DNA of 52,703 bases from Planctomycetota bacterium (GTDB lineage: Bacteria > Planctomycetota > UBA1135 > GCA-002686595): assembly GCA_016220085.1 (NCBI GenBank), contig JACRIN010000064.1, positions 1 through 52,703 of the forward strand. Reading direction: 5' to 3'. Shown piece by piece: positions 31,831 through 39,719 of this stretch. Numbering within the stretch: the first letter of the stretch is position 1; the number at the start of each line of letters is the position of its first letter. A program made the translations under genes and the position numbers. The notes under the pieces are model-generated. The model searched no databases. It had not been told where the DNA came from and saw nothing but the letters and a program-made list of their open reading frames with translations.

Positions 31831-33930
31831 ATGAAGACGTCTCTGATCCTCTGCGCGTCGCTCGCCGCCCTCGCCGCGACCTCGCGTCCCGCCACCGCCG
31901 TCGATGAAGGCATGTGGCTCTTCAACAAGCCGCCCGCGAGCGAGCTGAAGGCCCGCTACGGCTTCGAAGTGACGCCGGAGTTCCTGGAGCACCTCCAGCT
32001 CTCGTGCGTGCGCTTCTCGACCGGCGGTTCGGGCTCGTTCGTCAGCGGCTCGGGCTTGGTGATGACCAACCACCACGTCGGCTCGGACATGCTCGCGAAA
32101 CTCTCGACGCCGGAGCGCGATCTGCTCGCGACCGGGTACGTCGCGAAGAGCCAGGAGCAGGAGCTCGCGTGCCCCGATCTCGAACTCGACTGCCTGTGGT
32201 CGATCGAGGACGTCACCGCGAAGGTCAACGCGGACGTCAAGCCGGAGATGAGCACGGGCCAGGCGCTCGCCATTCGCCGCGCGGCGATGAGCGCGATCGA
32301 ATCCGCCGCGCGCGAGGCGTCCGGTCTCAAGCCCGAGGTCGTGACGCTCTACCAAGGCGGCGCGTACCACCTGTACCTCTACAAGAACTACAAGGACGTG
32401 CGCCTCGTCTTCGCGCCGGAGAAGCAAGCGGCGTTCTTCGGCGGCGATCCGGACAACTTCGAGTTCCCGCGCTTCAACCTCGACTGCACGTTCTTCCGCG
32501 TCTACGACGACGGCAAGGCGATCACGCCGCGCCACTGGCTGAAGTGGAACGAAAAGGGCGTGAAGGAAGGCGAGCTCGTGTTCGTCGCGGGCCACCCGGG
32601 CAGCACCGAGCGCGCGTTCACGATGTCGCACCTCGAGTTCTTGCGCGACGTGCGCTTGCCGTTCGGCCTCGCGAGCCTGTGGCGCACCGAGATCTGGCTC
32701 AAGACCTTCAGCGACCGCAGTGAGGAATGGCGTCGCATCGCCGAGGACGATCTGTTCGGCGTGCAGAACAGCCGCAAGGCGCTGACGGGCCGCCTCGCCG
32801 GCCTGCAGGATCCCGAGCTGATGCAGCGCAAGGTGGACGCGGAAGCGAAGCTGCGCGCGGCGGTCGCGGCGAACCCCGAGTGGCAGCAACAGTGGGGCGG
32901 CGCGTGGGACGAGATCGCGTCGGCGCAAGCGGCCTACCGCGGCTTCTACCATCGCTTCAGCGCGCTCGGCGGCGGCTCGCTGTCGCTCGGTTCCGAGCTC
33001 GCGGGCGTCGCGAAGACGCTGGTGCGCGTCGCGGACGAGAAGCAGAAGCCGAACGGCGAGCGTCTGCGCGAGTACTCGGACTCGGCGCTCGAGAGCCTCG
33101 AGTTCCAACTGCTCTCGCCGGCTCCGGTGTATCCCGACCTCGAGATCCAGCGGCTGACGATGCGTCTGTCGTCGATGGCCGAAGTGCTCGGCGCGTCCGA
33201 TCCGGCGGTCGTCGCCGCGCTCGCGGGCAAGTCGCCGCGCGCGCGCGCCGAGGAGCTCATCCGCGACACCAAGCTCGCCGACGTCGCCGAGCGCAAGCGG
33301 CTCTACGAAGGCGGCAAGGCGGCGACCGACGCGTCGAAGGATCCGTTGATCGCGCTGGTCAAGGCGCTCGACGTCGAGAACCGAGAGCTGCGCAAGCGTT
33401 GGGAGGACCAAGTGCAATCGGTCGAGCGCTCGGCGTACGCGAAGATCGCGGCCGCGAACTTCGCGGTGTACGGCGACAGCGTCTACCCGGACGCGACGTT
33501 CACGCTGCGCCTGTCGTACGGCAAGGTCGTCGGCTACGAGGAGCTCGGCCGCAAGGTCCCGGCGTTCACGGAGCTCGGCGGGCTCTTCGAGCGCGCGCAG
33601 GAACGCCGCGAGGCCTATCCGTTCGAGATCCCGGCGAGCTGGGCGAACGCGAAGAAGAAGCTCGACCTCGACGTGCCGTTCAACTTCGTCTCGACGTGCG
33701 ACATCATCGGCGGCAACTCGGGCTCGCCGACGGTCGATCGCAACGGCGCAGTCGTCGGACTGATCTTCGACGGCAACATCCAGAGCTTGGTCTGGGACAT
33801 CGCGTTCGACGAAGTCCAAGGCCGCGCGGTGTCCGTCGACGCCCGCGCGATGATCGAGACCTTCCGCAAGGTCTACCGCGCGAACGCACTCGCCGACGAG
33901 CTCCTGCGCAAGGGCCCGCACGGCTCCTGA
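31831..33930 (+). CDS. S46 family dipeptidyl-peptidase (DPP7/DPP11-like)
   Basis: This 699-residue exported serine peptidase has a signal peptide ending ATA-VDEG and the S46 start motif DEGMWLFNKPP. It has GSGLVMTNHHVGSD (catalytic His at 81/82), DNFEFPRFNLDCTFFRVYDDGK (Asp region), FVAGHPGSTER and CDIIGGNSGSPTVDRNG with the nucleophile Ser630. S46 enzymes cleave dipeptides from the N-terminus of oligopeptides in the periplasm, helping growth on proteins. The length (about 700) fits the family. CAGGAG precedes the ATG by 7 nt. Confidence 0.95.
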   Translation: MKTSLILCASLAALAATSRPATAVDEGMWLFNKPPASELKARYGFEVTPEFLEHLQLSCVRFSTGGSGSFVSGSGLVMTNHHVGSDMLAKLSTPERDLLATGYVAKSQEQELACPDLELDCLWSIEDVTAKVNADVKPEMSTGQALAIRRAAMSAIESAAREASGLKPEVVTLYQGGAYHLYLYKNYKDVRLVFAPEKQAAFFGGDPDNFEFPRFNLDCTFFRVYDDGKAITPRHWLKWNEKGVKEGELVFVAGHPGSTERAFTMSHLEFLRDVRLPFGLASLWRTEIWLKTFSDRSEEWRRIAEDDLFGVQNSRKALTGRLAGLQDPELMQRKVDAEAKLRAAVAANPEWQQQWGGAWDEIASAQAAYRGFYHRFSALGGGSLSLGSELAGVAKTLVRVADEKQKPNGERLREYSDSALESLEFQLLSPAPVYPDLEIQRLTMRLSSMAEVLGASDPAVVAALAGKSPRARAEELIRDTKLADVAERKRLYEGGKAATDASKDPLIALVKALDVENRELRKRWEDQVQSVERSAYAKIAAANFAVYGDSVYPDATFTLRLSYGKVVGYEELGRKVPAFTELGGLFERAQERREAYPFEIPASWANAKKKLDLDVPFNFVSTCDIIGGNSGSPTVDRNGAVVGLIFDGNIQSLVWDIAFDEVQGRAVSVDARAMIETFRKVYRANALADELLRKGPHGS

Positions 33931-33964
33931 CGCAACGCCGGCGCCGCGCCGGCTTCGACCGAAG

Positions 33965-33998
33965 ACGACGGGCTCGGCCGCATGGCCGGGCCCGTCGT
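33965..33998. terminator. Terminator hairpin between convergent S46 and M48 genes (1)
   Basis: ACGACGGGC (33965-33973) pairs with GCCCGTCGT (33990-33998). An inner CGGCC/GGCCG stem around GCAT makes an almost continuous 15-bp stem. It lies 35 nt after the S46 stop; only a short GTTCC follows, so termination may be bidirectional and stem-driven. Confidence 0.65.
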
Positions 33999-34011
33999 GT
34001 TCCTAGGAGCT

Positions 34012-34038
34012 GGGATGAGAGGGTGGCGCTCTCATCCC
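34012..34038. terminator. Terminator hairpin between convergent S46 and M48 genes (2)
   Basis: GGGATGAGAG (34012-34021) and CTCTCATCCC (34029-34038) form a perfect 10-bp stem with a 7-base loop. It sits only 6 nt beyond the M48 stop on the minus strand, a likely terminator for that gene. Confidence 0.65.
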
Positions 34039-34043
34039 GTCCG

Positions 34044-35510
34044 CTAGGCGGGCGGTGCGAGGCGTTCGCTCGACAGACCGTGGCGAGCGAGCAGTGCGGC
34101 GAAGTCCGCGCCATACCCGAGGTCCTCGGCGAGCTTCTTCGTGACGCCGAACGGCTCGAGAGTGTCGTCGTCCTTGCGCGCTCTCACCGGCGTCCCCGGG
34201 GCCGCTTCGAGCGTCCAACCGGCGCGCACGAGTCCGGCAGCGAGCGCGGAGTCGATCAGCAGTCGAGCAGCTTGGAGTTCACTGGGCGGGTTCTCGCCGA
34301 GCAAGTCGCGTCGGATCGACCGGGCGAGCGCCGTGAGGTTGCGCGAGAGCGCAGTCACGTCCGAGAACGTCCGATCCCCGAGCACCGTGCGGTTCTCGCG
34401 CACGAAGCGCTGCCACTCGGGCAGCAGTACCGCTTGTCCGACCTGTGCCCACTCGATCGGAGGCCACGTGCGAACGTCGACGCCTTCGAGGTGGAACGCG
34501 AGCAGCTCCAGCTCGAGAGCCGCGACATCTTCGATGAGTTCGATCCCGCGACGTGCGTCGCATTCGATCGGCCCGATCGGAGGCGCGGTGGCGAGCGCGG
34601 CGATTCGCTCGTCGAGCGGAGGGTGGGAGTCGAACGGGTCCGCCGCGCGCGGCTCCTCGGCGTCGAGGTCGCGATCGAGCAACGTCGCGATCTCGGGTGC
34701 GGACACGAAGTGCTCGAACCCGCTGAGCAGCGGCGGGCGCAGGCGTGCGCTGAGCACCGGCGCGACCTCGAGCTGCAGGAACGCTGTGTACGCGGGCCCG
34801 AAACGCTCGGCCTTGCGCAACGCCTCCGCGAGCAGCGGTCCGCCGACGAGCGAGGCCGCGAGTCGATCTGCGGAGAGCTCCTGCTCGCGAGCGATCGCGC
34901 GAGTCGTGCGCACGAAGAAGTCGCCGTAGAACTCGAACGGCGCGGAGAGGAACGAGCTTTCAGCACCTTGCAGGTTGACGATCGTGCGGCCGATCGCCGA
35001 ACGCGTCTTGTAGACCCAAGGTCCGAGCTTGGTGTCACCGCCATGGAAGTGGCCGAACTCGTGCGCGAGCACCGCACGGAGCTCCGAGACGGTGAGCGTC
35101 TGAAGCAGCGGCAGTCCGACTCCCACCACTCGCCGGCTACCGATCCCGAGGAAGCCCCCGCGCTCGGCGACGAACGCATTGAAGTCGTGGATGGCGTAGA
35201 CCTCCTCCGGCATCGACTGTCGCGTCCTCGCAGCGATCGAACGCAGTTCAGCGAACAAGCGAGGTTGTTCGGCTTCGCGGAGCGCCGGCCCAGGTCGCGT
35301 GAAGTGGTCGAAGCGGGGAAGGAGCGACCATCCGATCACCGCCGCCCCGACGAGCGAGATCAGGATCAGCTTCGCGGGCGCGTGCGGCATCGCGAACGGC
35401 CACCACACGAGGAACACCGCGATCGCGATCGCGAGCACGTAGAAGACAATCAGGAGCGCGACGGCGAGCGCCGCGCGCGCGGCGAGGCTGGAGCGTTTCT
35501 GCGGCGCCAT
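34044..35510 (-). CDS. M48 family membrane metallopeptidase
   Basis: The 488-residue protein has two N-terminal transmembrane helices (about residues 12-37 and 45-63). The zinc site is AVLAHEFGHFHGGD (H150, E151, H154), with the third ligand Glu211 in REQELSADRLAA. M48 (HtpX/Ste24-like) enzymes degrade or process membrane proteins. The C-terminal 150 residues are unusually long and extend beyond the peptidase fold with DPFDSHPPLDERIAAL and a later region of no recognised family. The ATG at 35510 is used; upstream codons are arginine-rich and look non-coding. A possible -10 TAGCAT lies about 65 nt upstream. Confidence 0.88.
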   Translation of the reverse strand: MAPQKRSSLAARAALAVALLIVFYVLAIAIAVFLVWWPFAMPHAPAKLILISLVGAAVIGWSLLPRFDHFTRPGPALREAEQPRLFAELRSIAARTRQSMPEEVYAIHDFNAFVAERGGFLGIGSRRVVGVGLPLLQTLTVSELRAVLAHEFGHFHGGDTKLGPWVYKTRSAIGRTIVNLQGAESSFLSAPFEFYGDFFVRTTRAIAREQELSADRLAASLVGGPLLAEALRKAERFGPAYTAFLQLEVAPVLSARLRPPLLSGFEHFVSAPEIATLLDRDLDAEEPRAADPFDSHPPLDERIAALATAPPIGPIECDARRGIELIEDVAALELELLAFHLEGVDVRTWPPIEWAQVGQAVLLPEWQRFVRENRTVLGDRTFSDVTALSRNLTALARSIRRDLLGENPPSELQAARLLIDSALAAGLVRAGWTLEAAPGTPVRARKDDDTLEPFGVTKKLAEDLGYGADFAALLARHGLSSERLAPPA

Positions 35511-35663
35511 GCGAGCTTGCGGTCTCCGGGAGCGCGCGCTCCGATGCGCGTGCAGCCGCGGGACACTGGCTCGCGATGCTAGCAGCCGGAGCCCTGAGCG
35601 GTCAGGCCCCGTGCGAGTCGCCACGCGACGGCTCGCATGCGCCGGCCGCCGCGAGCCGCGAGA

Positions 35664-36578
35664 CTAGCGCTCGTACCGGATCGGCACCGTGATCACCTGC
35701 GTCGCCATGCGCGAGGCCTTGTCGCTCTCGCGCGTGGTGCGCAGCGTGAGCTCGATCGTCACCGTGACGTCGCCGCTCAGGCCGTCGTCCCAGAACTCGA
35801 GCGGCAGCACTTCGCGGATCGCGGTCGCTTGCTTGCCGTCGGCGGTGCCGACGTCGGCGTGGAACGCGCGCCAGCCCTGCAGCGGCAGGTACCGGCGCTC
35901 TTCGGGCTCGCAGAAGATGTTGAGCGCATCCTCATGCAGGCCGGCGTCGAGCAGGATGTCGAGCGAGATGCAGACGACGTCCTTGCTGCGCGCGACGGTG
36001 AACTCCGGCCGGGCTCGCACCATGAAGCCGTTCTTCGCGATCAGCGCCTTCTCCTCTTCGCTGATCGGCGCCTGCGTGTCGAGGTTGCGCAGTTGGGGAC
36101 CGCGCGCGCCGGTCGCCGCGACGAGCACCGTGATCGTGCCGTCGACCTTCTGCGCGGCAAGGGTCTTCGTCTCGTCGCCGACGGTCAGGGTCGTCGCGGT
36201 GGTGAACTCGAACTTGCCCGGGACGGCGTCGGCGGGCACGCGGAAGCGCTGGCGCATCCCGCCGATGCCGCCGAGGTCCTGGACGTCGCCGTGGGTCGCG
36301 TCCTTGCGCATCTTGCCCTGCGGCGCCCACACCGTGCTGTTCCTCGCCCAGCCGGCGGGTCCCTCGATCTTCACCTCCGCGCGCGGACCGTTCGGCGAAC
36401 TCGGTCCGCAGAACCGCCAACCGGGCTCGAGCTGATAGGCGATGACGACGTCGACCCAACCGCCGGCCGCGACCACCGGCGGATCGGTGCGCAGGGTCAG
36501 CTTGAAGCGCTCCTGGGCTTGGGCGGCGACGGCGAGCAACAAGGGCACGAGGACGAGAGCGGCGAAGCGGCGGATCAT
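35664..36578 (-). CDS. Secreted protein with DsbD-alpha-like N-terminal domain
   Basis: This 304-residue exported protein has a signal peptide (FAALVLVPLLLAVAAQAQ). An immunoglobulin-like domain follows with VVAAGGWVDVVIAYQLEPGWRFCGPSSPNGP, the pattern of the N-terminal domain of DsbD/ScsB (usually GWHIYG), and there is a second half with ICISLDILLD-type strands. Only one Cys is at the DsbD position, and the transmembrane and thioredoxin parts of DsbD are absent, so it is a stand-alone periplasmic domain. Its ATG overlaps the stop of an upstream minus-strand open frame (ATGA at 36575-36578). Confidence 0.72.
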   Translation of the reverse strand: MIRRFAALVLVPLLLAVAAQAQERFKLTLRTDPPVVAAGGWVDVVIAYQLEPGWRFCGPSSPNGPRAEVKIEGPAGWARNSTVWAPQGKMRKDATHGDVQDLGGIGGMRQRFRVPADAVPGKFEFTTATTLTVGDETKTLAAQKVDGTITVLVAATGARGPQLRNLDTQAPISEEEKALIAKNGFMVRARPEFTVARSKDVVCISLDILLDAGLHEDALNIFCEPEERRYLPLQGWRAFHADVGTADGKQATAIREVLPLEFWDDGLSGDVTVTIELTLRTTRESDKASRMATQVITVPIRYER

Positions 36579-36850
36579 GGGCTCTTCGGGAGGGTCAGCG
36601 CGTGGGGGCCGGGGGTGGGCGAGCTCTTTCGGACGGCCGCGACGCGCCACTGGAAGCCGCCGCGGTCGGAGAAGAATAGCCGCTCGCCGGCCTCGGCGAT
36701 CCAACGCTCCACCGAGGCCGCGTCGGCGAACGGTCCGGCGGCTACGTGGCGCGACGCCGGGCGTTGGCGGAGCGGGTCGTCGAGGGTCGATTCCCTGGGC
36801 TCGAAGAGCGTTTCGGAGCAGCGTTCTCGCGCGGGTCGCGACGCCGAACT
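36575..36850 (-). pseudogene. Small protein-like open frame (SPOR-like remnant), no good start
   Basis: On the minus strand the frame from 36850 to the TGA at 36575 encodes about 91 residues with balanced, protein-like composition: RCSETLFEPRESTLDDPLRQ, RHVAAGPFADAASVERWIAE and RLFFSDRGGFQWRVAAV. The middle resembles SPOR-type peptidoglycan-binding domains. A TAG at 36851 interrupts the same frame, which upstream reads a Pro-rich linker (GVPPVQASGAPPVQAPGVP) back to a TTG at 37090 overlapping the rlmN end. Only a GTG at 36712 could start it, giving 45 residues. The stop overlaps the next ATG, as real operon genes do here. It may be a pseudogene, a readthrough case or a sequence error. Confidence 0.4.
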
Positions 36851-37073
36851 CTACCGGGTGCGGATCGATTGCGAGCCCTCGGAGCGCCGGCCGGCCAGCG
36901 GAACGCCGGGCGCTTGCACCGGAGGAGCTCCAGATGCTTGCACCGGGGGAACTCCAGTGCTCGAAGACGTCGGGCTCGGACTGGGCGCCGGCGAGTCCGC
37001 ACTCCGCGCAGGGACTCGGGACCGCCGCGTGGGCCGGGTCGGGGCCAAACCTCGTCGCTTCGGACGAAGCGGG
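36579..37073. other. 495-nt region between rlmN and the DsbD-alpha-like gene
   Basis: This interval holds the SPOR-like remnant (36575-36850) and a Pro-rich coding-like stretch farther upstream, and nothing else that looks like a gene. The plus-strand open frames are shadows. A short duplication of GCTTGCACCGG...GCTTGCACCGG (36912-36952) is present. Confidence 0.5.
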
Positions 37074-38189
37074 CTAACGCGACCGATCAACGAGGGGGCG
37101 CGACCGGTCGGCGACCGCGCGCGAGCGGAGCTGGCCGCAGCCGCCCTCGACGTCTTGGCCCGCGCTGTCGCGCAGCGTCGCGAAGACGCCGGCGCGCTTC
37201 AGCGTGCGCACCCAGTGCACCGCGCGCTCCAGCGGCGCGCGGCGGAACGGGAAACCGTCGAGCGCGTTCCACCCGACGACGTTGAGCAGGCCGTGACGTC
37301 CGCGCAGCAGCTCGACCGCCGCCGCGAGGTCCGCGTCGGAGTCGTTGACGCCTTCGAGCAGCGTCCATTGGTAGAGCACCGGCCACGTGATCGCGCGCGC
37401 GTAGGCGTCGGCGAGTTCGACGAGTTCGCGCACCGGAATGCGCGGCGCGCGCGGCAGGAGCTCGGCGCGACGCGCGTCGTCCGCTGCGTGCAGCGAGAGC
37501 GCGAGCGCGGGCCGGACCGGCGCGGCGAGCAGGCGCTCGAAGACCTTCCGCTCGCCGACGGTCGAGAACACCATGCGCTTGTGCGCGAAGCGACCTTCGG
37601 TGCCGAGCCATTCGAGCGCGCCGAGCACGTTCGCGAGGTTGTGCGCGGGCTCGCCCATGCCCATGAACACGATCCGGTCGATCGGTTTGCGCGCGCGCGC
37701 GAGCACGACCTGCGCGAGCAGCTCGTCGACCTCCAGGTTGCGCACGAGCCCGCCCTCGCCGGTCTTGCAGAAGCGACAGCCGACCGCGCAGCCGACTTGC
37801 GACGAGATGCACAGCGCGTTCTTCGGCAGCAGCACGGTCTCGATCGTCGCGCCGTCTGCGAGCTCGACGAGCAAGCGCGTCGCGCCGCCCGCGTCGCGGC
37901 CGGGCGCGCTTGTCGACTCGCCCTCCAACTTGCCGCCCGGTGCGCCGCCGGTCTGGCCGCCCGTCGTGTCGGCAGAACCCGCGTGCTCGGAGGCGACGCG
38001 CGCGATCTTGGCAAGCTCGGCTTCGAGTTCGGGCAGAGCGGCGACCAGCGCTTTCGCGAACGGCGCGCGCGGCGCCGCGGCGATGCGCGCGAGGTCGTCG
38101 CGGGTGAGCCACGCGCGCACGAGCGAGCGCTCTTGCCGCGGATGGGCGCCGAGCTCGCGCGCGCGCTCCAGGGCGCGCGCGAGGCTCAT
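37074..38189 (-). CDS. rlmN: RlmN-family 23S rRNA/tRNA (adenine-C2)-methyltransferase
   Basis: This 371-residue radical-SAM enzyme has the cluster motif QVGCAVGCRFCKTGEGG (Cys134, Cys138, Cys141), IVFMGMGEPAHNL, LALSLHA and the C-terminal DSAGQDVEGGCGQL with methyl-carrying Cys351. RlmN methylates A2503 of 23S rRNA and A37 of some tRNAs. Residues 69-103 are a Gly/Thr/Ser-rich insertion, unusual between the N-terminal helical domain and the barrel. Its ATG overlaps the nadA stop (ATGA at 38186-38189), so translation is coupled. The 3' end lies close to a Pro-rich open frame in another phase. Confidence 0.93.
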   Translation of the reverse strand: MSLARALERARELGAHPRQERSLVRAWLTRDDLARIAAAPRAPFAKALVAALPELEAELAKIARVASEHAGSADTTGGQTGGAPGGKLEGESTSAPGRDAGGATRLLVELADGATIETVLLPKNALCISSQVGCAVGCRFCKTGEGGLVRNLEVDELLAQVVLARARKPIDRIVFMGMGEPAHNLANVLGALEWLGTEGRFAHKRMVFSTVGERKVFERLLAAPVRPALALSLHAADDARRAELLPRAPRIPVRELVELADAYARAITWPVLYQWTLLEGVNDSDADLAAAVELLRGRHGLLNVVGWNALDGFPFRRAPLERAVHWVRTLKRAGVFATLRDSAGQDVEGGCGQLRSRAVADRSRPLVDRSR

Positions 38190-39517
38190 CGGGCCTCCGT
38201 GATCGCGATCATGCGCTCGAGCGAGACGCGCGCATCGGCGAGCATGCCGGAGCGCTCGCGCTCGTCGAGGCGGTCGCGCACGCCCGTGGTCTCGTCGACC
38301 ATGTCGCCGGCGAGCACGCGATTCGCGTCCGGCGCGAGGCCCTTGCGCAAGAGATCGAGCATCCCGGCGAGGTGCGGCGGATCGTTGCGGCTCATCGTCG
38401 CGCAGCCGCAACCGATCGACTGGTACGCGGGGTCGGGGATGTCGGCGAGGTGGACGATCTCGACGCCGCGCAGCTTGCCCTGCTCGCGCGCGTTGCGGAC
38501 GAAGTGCCCCTCGGTGCCGATCGCGAGCTTCGCGCCGCGCGGCGCGTTCATCACCGCGTCCCAGAGGAAGTTCGTCGAGCCTTCGCCGTCGGCGAGCTCG
38601 ACCACTTCGAGCTTCGACTCCGGGTGGACGAGCACCTGATACCCGCGCTCGCGCCAGTAGTGCACGTGCTCGGGCTTGAACACCGTGTGCACGCCGCAGA
38701 ACGAGCCCCACAGGATCATCTGCGCGCGATCGAGCGCCGCGAGGCCGCCCGGCACGCACTTCTCGTCGACGCGCAGCGCGCCGCGGCCGATTTGCGGATC
38801 GGGGAACGCGACGACGCGCGCGAGGTCGAGCCCGAGCTTCCGCGCGGTGTTGCGTCCGAGGTGCTGATCGGGCACGAAGAAGACCTTCTTGCCTCGAGCG
38901 AGCGCCCACTTGACGACCTTGTGCGCGTTCGAGCTCGTGCACACCGCGCCGCCGGTGCGTCCCGCGAGCGCCTTGAGGCGTCCGCCGGTGTTCATGTACG
39001 CGACGACCACCACGTCGTCGCCGTAGCGCTCGATCAACTGATCGGCGACCGGTAGCACCATCCAATCCTTCGCGAGCATCTCCATCGTGCAGCCCGCTTT
39101 CGGATTGGTGATCCAAACCTGCTGGTCCGGATGGGCGAGGATCGCGATCGCCTCGGCCATGAAGTGCACCGCGGACTCGACGATCACCTTCTTCTCGGGA
39201 TGGCGTTGGGCCTGCAGCGCGAGCTGGTAGCTGTCGGCGACCGAGCCGCCGTAGCGCTCGACGAGCTTGACGATCTCGCCGCCCATGTAGAAGTGCGCGA
39301 CCAGCATCAGCGCGTCGCCGAAGTGCGCCTGCGCGGGCCTGACGTACCGGTCGAGCCACGGCAGCACCGTCGACGCCTTGCGGTCGGGCAGCGCGAGGTA
39401 CTCCTCCGCGTAGGGCTTGAACTCCGCCTGATACCAGTCGAGCGGCAGGTCGGTCTGGCAGATCGGCAGCTCGGGCTGGAGGACGATCCCGGAGCTCTGC
39501 AACGCGGTGGGGGGCAC
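38186..39517 (-). CDS. nadA: Quinolinate synthase A
   Basis: The 443-residue enzyme condenses iminoaspartate with dihydroxyacetone phosphate to quinolinate in NAD synthesis. Conserved blocks include LVAHFYMGGEIVKLVERYGG, VCTSSNAHKVVKWAL, PDQHLGRNTARK, the WGSFCGVHTVF segment and HPESKLEVV. GTEGHFVRNA and the C-terminal IGCGCATMSRND follow, giving the three cysteines expected to hold the [4Fe-4S] cluster. The start is GTG at 39517, preceded by GAGAGGAA and a TATGCT -10 (39556-39551). No nadB or nadC is in the window. The gene is long for the family because of an N-terminal extension of about 70 residues. Confidence 0.93.
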   Translation of the reverse strand: MPPTALQSSGIVLQPELPICQTDLPLDWYQAEFKPYAEEYLALPDRKASTVLPWLDRYVRPAQAHFGDALMLVAHFYMGGEIVKLVERYGGSVADSYQLALQAQRHPEKKVIVESAVHFMAEAIAILAHPDQQVWITNPKAGCTMEMLAKDWMVLPVADQLIERYGDDVVVVAYMNTGGRLKALAGRTGGAVCTSSNAHKVVKWALARGKKVFFVPDQHLGRNTARKLGLDLARVVAFPDPQIGRGALRVDEKCVPGGLAALDRAQMILWGSFCGVHTVFKPEHVHYWRERGYQVLVHPESKLEVVELADGEGSTNFLWDAVMNAPRGAKLAIGTEGHFVRNAREQGKLRGVEIVHLADIPDPAYQSIGCGCATMSRNDPPHLAGMLDLLRKGLAPDANRVLAGDMVDETTGVRDRLDERERSGMLADARVSLERMIAITEAR

Positions 39518-39550
39518 TCGTGGTTCCTCTCTCGGCGTGGGCCAATCGGG

Positions 39551-39556
39551 AGCATA
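39551..39556 (-). promoter_or_regulatory. -10 element of the nadA-rlmN operon
   Basis: On the minus strand TATGCT (39556-39551) precedes the GTG of nadA by about 33 nt, with a GAGAGGAA ribosome binding site in the leader. No clear -35. Confidence 0.4.
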
Positions 39557-39719
39557 GCACGGGCCCGCGACGCCGTTGTCCGCCGCTCTCTCGGGGCCCG
39601 ACGCGGCCGAACGTCCGATTTTTCTCCTGTCCAGCTCGACCCGCCGCGCGGCGGAGTCCGAAACAACGCTCGTCCGTCTCGACGCCGCGCTCTCGCGCGG
39701 ACTCGTGCACGTCCTCCGC

